Program-made: the position numbers and the translations under genes
Assembly (NCBI GenBank): GCA_023409435.1
Contig: JAEYHP010000162.1
Location: 1-38,496, forward strand
Source of the DNA: Bacillota bacterium
Lineage (GTDB): Bacteria; Bacillota; Clostridia; Christensenellales; CAG-138
Direction of reading: 5' to 3'
DNA length: 38,496 nt
In this document: positions 7,785-14,860 of the stretch, piece by piece
Position numbering within the stretch: the stretch's first letter is position 1
How the letters are laid out: each line of letters starts with the position of its first letter
Notes under the pieces: model-generated
What the model was told of the DNA's origin: nothing
Seen by the model: the letters and a program-made list of their open reading frames with translations, nothing else
Database searches by the model: none

Positions 7785-7870
7785 TAAAACAAAAAGACCA
7801 AACCCCTACAGGTTCATGCTTCCATGATCCTATAAAACTTTGGTTTTGCCTGCATTACCAGTGACAGCCC
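7785..7870 (-). promoter_or_regulatory. RAT antiterminator target with candidate overlapping terminator
   Basis: On the minus strand, 7870-7838 carries the conserved elements of a ribonucleic antiterminator: TGTCACTG followed by TGCAGGCAAAACC, as in bgl/lic/sac leaders. It lies 90-130 bases before the antiterminator start codon. Downstream, GGTTTG (7804-7799) can pair, with a bulge, with CAAAACC of the RAT and is followed by a T-rich stretch (about 7795-7786). This gives the usual mutually exclusive antiterminator and terminator. The terminator half is imperfect and less certain than the RAT. Confidence 0.75.
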
Positions 7871-7925
7871 ATTTATTCAATTAAATAAGTTTTTTGGCGA
7901 GTACGGACGTAATTTGATTGTTTTT

Positions 7926-7954
7926 ATTATATCCGCCGCCATGGGGGAAGTCAA
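7926..7954 (-). promoter_or_regulatory. Sigma-A promoter of the PTS operon
   Basis: On the minus strand, TTGACT (7954-7949) and a perfect TATAAT (7931-7926) are separated by exactly 17 bases. Transcription would start near 7919 and read through the RAT leader into the antiterminator gene. Confidence 0.85.
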
Positions 7955-8119
7955 GCCCCTTTTGCAAAACAAAAGTTAACCCATTTACAATTTTAAATAG
8001 TATATGAGTAACGGGGCAAAATATACGCAAAAGGATCATATATAAAATCCTCCAATTTCGTCTGATTCATTGTATAATAGGGTAAAATTTCTCGACGCGG
8101 GAAAAGGCGAGAGGTGCGC

Positions 8120-8998
8120 ATGTACGAGTTGGTTCAGGTCGCAAATAACACTTACTACATCGATTGCCCGGCCAAAATTGGCCTGGTGAGGCTCAATGAC
8201 GAGGACGTATGCCTCATCGATTCCGGAAACGACAAGGACGCAGGAAGAAAAATAAGGCAAATTTTAGACCGCAGCGGCTGGCGTTTAAAAGCCATATACA
8301 ACACGCATTCCAACGCCGACCATATCGGCGGAAACAAATATTTGCAGGCGCAGACCGGCTGCAAAGTGTTTGCGCCGGGAGTAGAGGCGGATTTTGTAAA
8401 CCATCCGGTCTTGGAACCCTCCTTTCTCTATGGCGGTTTTCCGCCTCAGGCGCTCCGGCACAAATTCCTGATGGCGCAGGAAAGTATGGCGGAGCCGTTG
8501 ACCCAGGCTGTCTTGCCCGAAGGGATGGAGCTTATCGAGCTTCCTGGCCATTTTTTTGAAATGGCTGGCTTTCGTACGGCGGACGGCGTCGTATTCCTTG
8601 CGGATTGCCTTTCGAGCGCCGAGACGTTAAGCAAATACCAGATTGGTTTTATATACGACGTTGCGGCCTATTTGGAAACGCTTGAAAAAGTCAAGGGCAT
8701 GCGGGAGAACCTGTTTGTCCCCGCGCACGCGGAGGCTATGGCGGATATCGCCCCGCTTGCGCAGAGGAACATCGACAAGGTCCATGAGATCGCACAGAAG
8801 ATTGTGGAATTCTGCGGCGAGCCGCTGATTTTTGAGCGCATCCTCCAAAAATTGTTCCGGGAATTCTCCCTCACGATGAACTTTGAGCAATATGTGCTTG
8901 TCGGCAGCACCGTACGCTCCTACCTGGCTTGGCTCAAAGATGCCGGAAAGCTGGAGTATCTGTTTGAGGACGGGCAAATGCTGTGGAAAGCGATATAA
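8120..8998 (+). CDS. MBL-fold metallo-hydrolase with altered metal motif
   Basis: A 292-residue metallo-beta-lactamase-fold protein. The metal motif reads THSNADHIGG: canonical HxHxDH with the second His replaced by Asn. Further ligand positions are ELPGHFFEMAGF, FLADCLS and VPAHAE. The last about 80 residues look like a winged-helix tail (STVRSYLAWLKDAGKLEYLF), as in LACTB2-like enzymes. Substrate unknown; thioester or nucleic-acid hydrolysis are both possible. ATG at 8120 is preferred to GTG at 8114 because AGAGG at 8110-8114 fits it. A TATAAT at 8073-8078 is a likely -10 box without a clear -35. The gene diverges from the PTS operon. Confidence 0.88.
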   Translation: MYELVQVANNTYYIDCPAKIGLVRLNDEDVCLIDSGNDKDAGRKIRQILDRSGWRLKAIYNTHSNADHIGGNKYLQAQTGCKVFAPGVEADFVNHPVLEPSFLYGGFPPQALRHKFLMAQESMAEPLTQAVLPEGMELIELPGHFFEMAGFRTADGVVFLADCLSSAETLSKYQIGFIYDVAAYLETLEKVKGMRENLFVPAHAEAMADIAPLAQRNIDKVHEIAQKIVEFCGEPLIFERILQKLFREFSLTMNFEQYVLVGSTVRSYLAWLKDAGKLEYLFEDGQMLWKAI

Positions 8999-9003
8999 AC
9001 ATT

Positions 9004-9079
9004 TCGAGAAGGTACCTTTCGGCACTTTCTCGAGGATTACAGGAACAACCTGTGCCTACGGCACGGCCGTTTGTTCCTG
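9004..9079. other. Two stacked inverted repeats after the MBL gene
   Basis: TCGAGAA (9004-9010) pairs with TTCTCGA (9027-9033). Immediately after, CAGGAACAA (9040-9048) pairs with TTGTTCCTG (9071-9079) and encloses an inner hairpin, GTGCC (9052-9056) with GGCAC (9060-9064). With the hairpin at 9085-9107 this makes a run of structured sequence with no coding frame. It could be a dispersed palindromic repeat or a structured non-coding RNA; the window holds no second copy. Confidence 0.55.
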
Positions 9080-9084
9080 CAAGG

Positions 9085-9107
9085 AAAGCCTTGCACTGCA
9101 AGGCTTT
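9085..9107 (+). terminator. Perfect 10-bp hairpin, probable terminator
   Basis: AAAGCCTTGC (9085-9094) pairs perfectly with GCAAGGCTTT (9098-9107) around a 3-base loop, followed only by TCG, so the T-tail is short. It may end transcription of the MBL gene or be the last arm of the repeat-like block before it. Confidence 0.5.
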
Positions 9108-9383
9108 TCGCCGCCACCGCACATGTCGCTCTTCGGCGATTGGAAGCCTCTGCGGGTTGGCCCCCGAATCCCCAAGGGAGTTTTGATAGATTGTACAGCT
9201 AAATAGCGGCTCTTTTTTTGTCCCGAAATGGCAATATCACAGATATATCAATAACGAATGTATGGGTATATGCATATTCTGATACTGGGCAGGGAAAATT
9301 TGCCCCCGCCAGTACGGCGGGCGGATGGCGGCCGAACCTTGGGGTGTATGCGGTCAAAGCCAATCCGGCTTTAGGGGAACAGT
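9108..9383. other. Non-coding stretch before the glycosyltransferase
   Basis: No convincing gene, RNA gene or promoter was seen in this stretch. AGGGG at about 9373-9377 is the ribosome-binding site of the gene at 9384. The first part (to about 9190) is GC-rich and seems to continue the hairpin block; the middle is AT-richer. Confidence 0.4.
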
Positions 9384-10646
9384 ATGATATGTGAAACGGA
9401 TATCTCTTTTGCGCCTCCGCAGGATGCGGGGCTACCGCGTCCCGCAGCAAGCCTTGTGGTGATCGCCTACAATCATTTGGACTATACGCGACAGTGCATT
9501 GAAAGCATTTACAAGTATACCTCCCATATCGATTTCGAGCTGATCACAATCAACAACGGTTCTTCGGACGGCACGGAGGAATACTTTAACAGCCTGCCCA
9601 ACCAGAAAAAGATCAGTTTCCCGGAAAACATCGGCGTATGCAAGGCGATCAACCAGGGGTTTGCCATGGCCGAGGGGAAATACACGCTCAACATCAGCAA
9701 CGATATCGTGGTCACCGCCCGGTGGCTTGATAACCTCCTAAAATGCATGGAGACAGATAAACGTATCGGCATGGTGGTACCCGTATGCAACGCCAGCTGC
9801 AACTACCAGCAGATTCCGGTGCCCTATGTCACTATGGAGCAGATGCAGGCGTTTGCGGAAAGCTTTAACAAAAGCGATCCGCACAAATGGGAAGAACGTC
9901 TGAAACTGAGCACGTATTTGGGCATATACAGGACGGAGCTGCAAAAGTCGCTCCGTGGCTTTGATGAGGACTTTAACCCCGGCAGCTATGACGACGACGC
10001 CATGTGCTTCAACATCAGGCGGATGGGGTACAAGGTCGTGCTTGCAAGGGATACGTTTGTACACCATTTCGGCGCGAGGACGTTCAATGTGGAATATGCA
10101 AAGGACCCCACGCTTGCCATCAGAAACAAGATTCTGTTTATCCAAAAATTTGCCGTGGACCCATACGTCGCGGGCCTTATGGACAGCGACGTGCTGGATT
10201 TGTTCTCCTACGACGGCGCGGCTAACAAAAACATACTAGCCGTCGGCTCGTCCTACGGCGGGACCGCGCTTCAGGTCAAGAACGTTTGCCGTTATTATGG
10301 CGGCGATGACGTCCGGCTCTATTATCTATCCGAGCGTCCCTCCAACCTGGCGGAGCTGAAAACCATAAGCGACGGATACGCCTTCTGCCCCTTGGATGAG
10401 CTTGAATCCGGCCTGGGACAGAGAGCGTATGATTACATCCTGCTAGAAAGCGCCACGCATATCCTCCCGGATTGGAAGAACGCCGTAAAATCGCTCTACA
10501 GGCTGCTTGCTCCGGGCGGGCAGTTTCTATTAACCGCCGCAAACGGCGAAGTATTCCACGAACTCGTTATGCTGCTGCTGGACGCGGGGGCACACTTGAA
10601 AAAGCACAGCAAGGGGTACTACCTGCTCTTTCAAAAACCCGAATAG
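9384..10646 (+). CDS. GT2 glycosyltransferase with C-terminal Rossmann-like domain
   Basis: This 420-residue protein has a GT-A family 2 domain at about residues 15-260: SLVVIAYNHLDYTRQCIESI, ELITINNGSSDGTEE and the NISNDIVVT segment (DxD-like metal region). It then has RGFDEDFNPGSYDDDAMCF, where the acidic residues include the likely catalytic base. Residues about 275-420 resemble a degenerate class I methyltransferase fold (LAVGSSYGGTALQ, then YDYILLESATHILPDW, then LLAPGGQFLLT). It is a clear paralogue of the glycosyltransferase at 19746, down to identical EEYFNSLPN and KKISFPEN segments. The acceptor is unknown; surface polysaccharide or protein glycan is likely. Translation signal AGGGG precedes the ATG by six bases. 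Confidence 0.88.
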   Translation: MICETDISFAPPQDAGLPRPAASLVVIAYNHLDYTRQCIESIYKYTSHIDFELITINNGSSDGTEEYFNSLPNQKKISFPENIGVCKAINQGFAMAEGKYTLNISNDIVVTARWLDNLLKCMETDKRIGMVVPVCNASCNYQQIPVPYVTMEQMQAFAESFNKSDPHKWEERLKLSTYLGIYRTELQKSLRGFDEDFNPGSYDDDAMCFNIRRMGYKVVLARDTFVHHFGARTFNVEYAKDPTLAIRNKILFIQKFAVDPYVAGLMDSDVLDLFSYDGAANKNILAVGSSYGGTALQVKNVCRYYGGDDVRLYYLSERPSNLAELKTISDGYAFCPLDELESGLGQRAYDYILLESATHILPDWKNAVKSLYRLLAPGGQFLLTAANGEVFHELVMLLLDAGAHLKKHSKGYYLLFQKPE

Positions 10647-10704
10647 CCCAATGCCATATCCCGATCCCGTCTTGTTGCGCCCGTACACGCAAGCTATGGA
10701 GTCT

Positions 10705-10883
10705 TTATTCACAGCCACTAACCGAAGCATTTTCAGACGGAATCCAATTTGCGGACTGGAAAATGGAGCAGTTGAGCTTTGCAGCGATGCTCCGGACGTT
10801 TATGGCTTCCAACCCTGTTCGCGCACGATGTTGATTGCTCCATTTATAATATCCTCATAGCTGATTTTGATTTTCGGAGCCAT
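10705..10883 (-). pseudogene. Broken TetR/AcrR-family regulator remnant
   Basis: From the ATG at 10883 (GGGAG ribosome-binding site) the minus strand encodes a typical TetR N-terminus: MAPKIKISYEDIINGA, then INIVREQGW, then an early stop at 10800-10802. Shifting one base at about 10809 recovers the rest of the HTH, EAINVRSIAAKLNCS, after which similarity fades and the frame stops at 10705. This looks like a single-base deletion of a G after the Trp codon, followed by further loss of the helix that should read TQPIF and of the whole ligand-binding domain. The remnant lies just downstream of the 10919-12241 gene on the same strand. Confidence 0.75.
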
Positions 10884-10918
10884 AAGGTAACTCCCTTTCA
10901 TGCTCTTCCTCAGACTTT

Positions 10919-12241
10919 CTAATATGTAAGCCAACGCTCGATCATTTTATTGCAATCGGTCGTAATTCCGGCGAGCCCGTCTTCATATCTAAATTCCTTA
11001 GGTGAATCGTAAGCACGGAAAAACGAAATTCCAACGTCCGCCAAATCAGGAACACCGGCTATCTCAAATCTGCGCTTAAACTCGGAGATGTACTCGTCAT
11101 CGAGATAGCCTTGAATTCCGGCCTTGAGAATATGCTCCTCGACGGGACGATAAAAAATAAAGCCATCATATATTCTTCGATAAGTAACTGAATTTGGCAC
11201 GGATTCATAGTCACCAAAAAAGTCAAACGTATCCTCCCCAAACGGAGTTCCGTTAAAATCGAATCCCATAGCGGGATTGCCCATATAACGAAATGCTGCA
11301 TCCCATTTTCCGTCGCATACAAGTCCGCTCAAATGCGTATTGATATAACCGCCATCCATAAGCTTAAGTGCATGATTAAGCATCACGTTGGCAACAGTTC
11401 CTGGATGTGCTTTTGCAAGATATCCCATGGTGGAGCATCCATCGTCAAATAATCTGAAGGAATGTACTGTATTCATAATTACAAGTATCTTTTGCCTTGA
11501 GGATGGGCTCTCCTTCCTCAATTTGTACTGCTCCGACACAAAGCTTGCCATAATCCTGTCACGGGTACGGGAATCAAGCCCGCTGCCATAGGTGTCTCCA
11601 AATACTTGCCGATATTCCTCGATAGTAATTTCGTTCCAGTTTATGGGCATATCTGCGCCAACGACACTGATTTTTTGTCCATCTGGAAGACGCTTGTTAA
11701 ACTCCCTTATTCTTGAAATGAAATCGTGAAAATTACTTTTCTCCCAATACACCTGCCAAGTCATATCACGGCAAATGTTAATCAGCTTTCTGTCAGCTTC
11801 CTTTTTACCCATCCGGCTGTTTGTCAAATAATCATGCAGCATATCATTGATCGACTGGGAGGCGACCTCGGTTATTATTAGCCCAGACTGCTCAATGAAC
11901 CTCTTATCAGTGGCGATATTGTATAGCAGGTCATACTGTGTCATCTCCATGTGATGGCCTTCGCCGAAGACTACGATATCATTCGTTTCAAATAAATGCA
12001 TAACATAATCCACAGGATTTATCTTTTCTACGGATTGAAGAAAGCTGACATATCGCTCAATCTCAGGGGCATATCCGGTTGGTTTTTCGTATTTCGGCGG
12101 GGGCAGGCTTTCATTATACCCTTCACCTGACTTTTGAGTTAAGTACAAGCCCCAAAATGTCATTATCACTGCTAATAATGCTACTATTGTCAGCACAAGC
12201 ACGTGTTTTTCCAGAGATATTCTTTTGATTTTCGGACGCAT
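10919..12241 (-). CDS. Membrane-anchored EreA/ChaN/TIKI-like protein, function unknown
   Basis: A 440-residue protein with one N-terminal membrane segment (about residues 13-34, VLVLTIVALLAVIMTFWGLY) after a basic start, so the bulk lies outside the cell. The folded part shows motifs like the erythromycin esterase/ChaN/TIKI superfamily: DIVVFGEGHHMEMTQYDLL near residue 90, LIITEVASQSIN, then ISVVGADMPINW and VIMNTVHSF. The Glu-His and distal His positions are those such hydrolases use. Assignment rests on motifs alone. A TATAAT (12285-12280) and GGGAG ribosome-binding site precede it. Its GC content is lower than that of flanking operons, suggesting transfer. Confidence 0.6.
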   Translation of the reverse strand: MRPKIKRISLEKHVLVLTIVALLAVIMTFWGLYLTQKSGEGYNESLPPPKYEKPTGYAPEIERYVSFLQSVEKINPVDYVMHLFETNDIVVFGEGHHMEMTQYDLLYNIATDKRFIEQSGLIITEVASQSINDMLHDYLTNSRMGKKEADRKLINICRDMTWQVYWEKSNFHDFISRIREFNKRLPDGQKISVVGADMPINWNEITIEEYRQVFGDTYGSGLDSRTRDRIMASFVSEQYKLRKESPSSRQKILVIMNTVHSFRLFDDGCSTMGYLAKAHPGTVANVMLNHALKLMDGGYINTHLSGLVCDGKWDAAFRYMGNPAMGFDFNGTPFGEDTFDFFGDYESVPNSVTYRRIYDGFIFYRPVEEHILKAGIQGYLDDEYISEFKRRFEIAGVPDLADVGISFFRAYDSPKEFRYEDGLAGITTDCNKMIERWLTY

Positions 12242-12425
12242 AATGTCACTCCCTTCTTTAAATATATATCTATGAGTAGATTATATCCGCATCAGTATCA
12301 CCAGCGACTATGCCGTTCAGGCGGTTATGTATATTTGGCCGGCCTCTGGTGCGAGCAGATGTTCCGCACCGCCTGCCTGAATTCCAGAATGCCTTGAGGC
12401 TGGTCATAACCATTACTTTTTGTTT

Positions 12426-12572
12426 CTAAATTGCAAAAGCATTGCTGGCCTGACTATTAGGAGGTTCATGTACATTTTTAAGATAAATCCCATCCGCCAC
12501 AGTCGTTCCCGAGCCTTGGTGGACTTCGACATAATCGAACTGGTCGGAGAGGATCTTCAGATGTATTTTTTT
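12426..12572 (-). pseudogene. Possible gene fragment without start
   Basis: A 48-codon minus-strand stretch bounded by stops reads like natural protein (LSDQFDYVEVHQGSG, then TTVADGIYLKNVHEP) but has no start codon and is too short for a domain. I do not recognise the family. It may be the tail of a gene lost from this gap. Confidence 0.25.
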
Positions 12573-12779
12573 TCATAGATTTGCCTGATTAAGGGGCATC
12601 AGTGTGATCTTGTTGATATCGATCCAATCATATCTCCGCATTCAAATTGGCTATATAAAAGCATAGATAGCGGCCATGCAGAAATTATTTCCATACTGGT
12701 ACTATTATACTGCAAAAGAAATGCATGTGAACACAAATGCTATTAAAAGCCCTAGATTTTTGCTTCAGGGGAGAGTGAC

Positions 12780-12935
12780 ATGCGATTCGTTGAGGCATTT
12801 CGCCTTTGCAGTTATCCGTTTTTCCTGACGCGCTGCACAAACCAAGGCTTATTTTTTGTGCCGATATGCGCCAGATCATATATACAATGGTTGCGGGACG
12901 CATTGTTTAACGCGGATATTCCTGAATGCATATAG
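12780..12935 (+). CDS. Hypothetical 51-residue peptide
   Basis: A short frame starting at ATG 12780 with a fair ribosome-binding site (GGGGAGAG four bases before) and ending 60 bases before the rfbF start. The product is aromatic-rich with four cysteines. There is no recognised family; it could be a leader peptide for the CDP-sugar operon or a chance frame in non-coding DNA. Confidence 0.2.
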   Translation: MRFVEAFRLCSYPFFLTRCTNQGLFFVPICARSYIQWLRDALFNADIPECI

Positions 12936-12995
12936 TGGAGTAGATGCCGTATGTTTGCGGCGCTGTACTGCATATATGGAAAGCAGGTAATCTGC

Positions 12996-13766
12996 ATGAA
13001 GACTGTCATTCTTTGCGGCGGCAGGGGTACGCGCATGCGGGAGGAAACCGAATACCGCCCCAAGCCGCTTGTGTTGATCGGCGAACGGCCGATACTCTGG
13101 CATATTATGAAGATCTACTCCCATTACGGGCATAAGGATTTTGTCCTATGCGCGGGCTACAAAGGGGATATGATCAAGCGCTACTTTATGGAGATGTGCT
13201 GGCGCAACAACGATTTTACCGCTGTGACCGGCCCGGATCCCAGCATAGAATACCATACGCAAAACAGCGAAAACTGGCGCGTCACCATCGTGGATACCGG
13301 GCTTGAAAGTCAGACCGGGCGCAGGCTGAAGCTGGTGGAGCGCTATATCGAGGACGATACGTTCATGCTCACCTACGGGGACGGGCTGAGCGACGTCAAT
13401 ATTCCTTCCCTCATCGAAAGCCATGAAAAATCCGGGCGTATCGCCACAATTACCGGCGTAAACCCCATTTCCCCGTTCGGCGTGCTGCAGATGGAAGGGA
13501 ACATCGTGACCAAATTCAAAGAAAAACCGCTTCTGGAGGATACCATCAACGGCGGCTTCATGGTGCTCAACAGGCGCGTATTCGACTTTATACCGGATAA
13601 AAACTGCCCGCTGGAGGAAGAGCCGCTCCACAACCTTGCCCTTGCGGGGGAAGTAAGCGTCTATCCGCACAAAGGCTTCTGGGCCGCGATCGATACCGGC
13701 AAGGACATTGAGAAAATGAACGGGCTTTGGAACGGGGGGGAAGCGCCGTGGAAGCTGTGGGAGTAA
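12996..13766 (+). CDS. rfbF: Glucose-1-phosphate cytidylyltransferase
   Basis: Catalyses CTP + glucose-1-phosphate -> CDP-glucose + PPi, the first step to CDP-linked deoxysugars. The nucleotidyltransferase signature VILCGGRGTRMREET with the downstream RPKPLV lies at the N-terminus. GDGLSDV is the metal-binding segment, and GVNPISPFGVL, FKEKP and GFWAAIDTGKDIE are characteristic of the CDP-glucose subgroup. Length 256 is typical. ATG 12996 fits homology and an AGG eight bases upstream; a frame start at 12951 adds unrelated residues. It heads the CDP-sugar operon and overlaps rfbG. Confidence 0.96.
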   Translation: MKTVILCGGRGTRMREETEYRPKPLVLIGERPILWHIMKIYSHYGHKDFVLCAGYKGDMIKRYFMEMCWRNNDFTAVTGPDPSIEYHTQNSENWRVTIVDTGLESQTGRRLKLVERYIEDDTFMLTYGDGLSDVNIPSLIESHEKSGRIATITGVNPISPFGVLQMEGNIVTKFKEKPLLEDTINGGFMVLNRRVFDFIPDKNCPLEEEPLHNLALAGEVSVYPHKGFWAAIDTGKDIEKMNGLWNGGEAPWKLWE

Positions 13767-14860
13767 CTTTCAAAAGCATGTTCGGCGGCGCCTATCATAA
13801 AAAACGCGTGCTCGTTACCGGGCATACCGGGTTCAAAGGCGCATGGCTCACGCTTTGGCTCACCCTTATGGGGGCGGAGGTCATGGGCTATGCGCTGGAC
13901 CCGCCCTATGCGGACAGTATGTTTGAGCTGTGCAACGTGGCGGGCGGCATCATGGATGTGCGGGACGATATCCGCGACGAGGACACCCTGAGCGAGGCAT
14001 TCTGGTTTTTCCAGCCCGAAATCGTATTCCACCTCGCGGCGCAGCCCATCGTACGGCTTTCGTACGATGCCCCCATGGATACCATGGAAACCAATATCAT
14101 GGGCACGGTCAACGTGCTTGAAAACATCAGGCTGTTTGACAGCGTGCGCACCGCGGTGATCGTCACCTCCGACAAATGCTATGAAAACCGGGAACAGCTT
14201 CAGGGCTACCGCGAAGGCGACGCCATGGGCGGCTTTGACCCATACAGCGCGTCCAAGGGCTGCGCGGAGCTTGCGGCGTCCGCTTATGAGCGGTCCTTTT
14301 TTGGAAAGCAGGGAAAAGGCGTCGCCACAGCTAGAGCCGGGAACGTGATCGGCGGCGGGGACTGGGCGCAGGACCGCATTGTGCCGGATTGCGTACGCGC
14401 ATTGCGCGCAGGTAAGCCCATCCATGTACGAAACCCGCACGCCGTCCGTCCGTGGCAGTTTGTGCTGGAACCGCTCTATGGCTATTTGCTGCTGGGGCAG
14501 AAGCTCATGAGCGATCCCAAGGCATATTCGGGCGCGTGGAATTTCGGCCCGGATGTTGCAGATGTGGCGACGGTAGGCAGGCTTGTGGAAACGCTTGTCG
14601 GCGTGTGGGGAAGCGGCGCGTGGGAGGATCTTTCTAGCCCAGGTGCGGTGCATGAAGCGACACAGCTTCGTCTGGACTGTACAAAGGCTAAGGAACAGCT
14701 TCTTTGGCGGCCGCAGCTTTCGTTGCAGGAAGCACTCAAAGAAACCGCTTCGTGGTACCGGGCGGACCCTGCGGGCTTACGCGCGCTCTGCATCGGCCAG
14801 ATCAGGAGGTATTACGCCCGCGCCGCGGGCGTTGACATAGAGAATGAGGAACAGAAATGA
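13748..14860 (+). CDS. rfbG: CDP-glucose 4,6-dehydratase
   Basis: An NAD-dependent extended SDR that turns CDP-glucose into CDP-4-keto-6-deoxyglucose. VLVTGHTGFKGAWLTLWL is the nucleotide-binding start, HLAAQPIVRLSY and VIVTSDKCYEN the strand-5 and Ser/Thr region, and PYSASKGCAEL the YxxxK active site. RAGNVIGGGDWAQDRIVPD is a family hallmark. The start is probably GTG 13748 (370 residues), with a G-rich ribosome-binding site just upstream and overlap with the rfbF stop. ATG 13778 is possible but poorly spaced from GGGAG. The stop overlaps the next gene (ATGA). Confidence 0.95.
   Translation: MEAVGVTFKSMFGGAYHKKRVLVTGHTGFKGAWLTLWLTLMGAEVMGYALDPPYADSMFELCNVAGGIMDVRDDIRDEDTLSEAFWFFQPEIVFHLAAQPIVRLSYDAPMDTMETNIMGTVNVLENIRLFDSVRTAVIVTSDKCYENREQLQGYREGDAMGGFDPYSASKGCAELAASAYERSFFGKQGKGVATARAGNVIGGGDWAQDRIVPDCVRALRAGKPIHVRNPHAVRPWQFVLEPLYGYLLLGQKLMSDPKAYSGAWNFGPDVADVATVGRLVETLVGVWGSGAWEDLSSPGAVHEATQLRLDCTKAKEQLLWRPQLSLQEALKETASWYRADPAGLRALCIGQIRRYYARAAGVDIENEEQK

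Larger units (their letters stand above)
12242..12995. other. About 750 bp mostly non-coding, lower GC
   Basis: This gap separates the EreA-like gene (minus) from the CDP-sugar operon (plus). It contains the EreA-like gene promoter area (TATAAT at 12285-12280, minus), a hairpin GGTGCG/CGCACC at 12348-12353/12365-12370, a stop-bounded protein-like remnant (12426-12572, minus) and a small ORF (12780-12935, plus). No strong promoter for the CDP-sugar operon was found; TATAGT at 12931-12936 is a weak -10 candidate. The base composition and debris resemble an old insertion or deletion scar. Confidence 0.45.

Noticed and set aside
7751..7801. TTG start of the antiterminator at 7801
   Set aside because: The 17 added residues lie in the RAT/terminator leader and do not match the family, which begins near the PINNN motif.
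9199..9450. Minus-strand 83-codon frame across the glycosyltransferase start
   Set aside because: No ribosome-binding site or homology; it overlaps the glycosyltransferase start.
12348..12370. Hairpin GGTGCG/CGCACC as a terminator
   Set aside because: Only six base pairs with an 11-base loop and no T-run on either strand.
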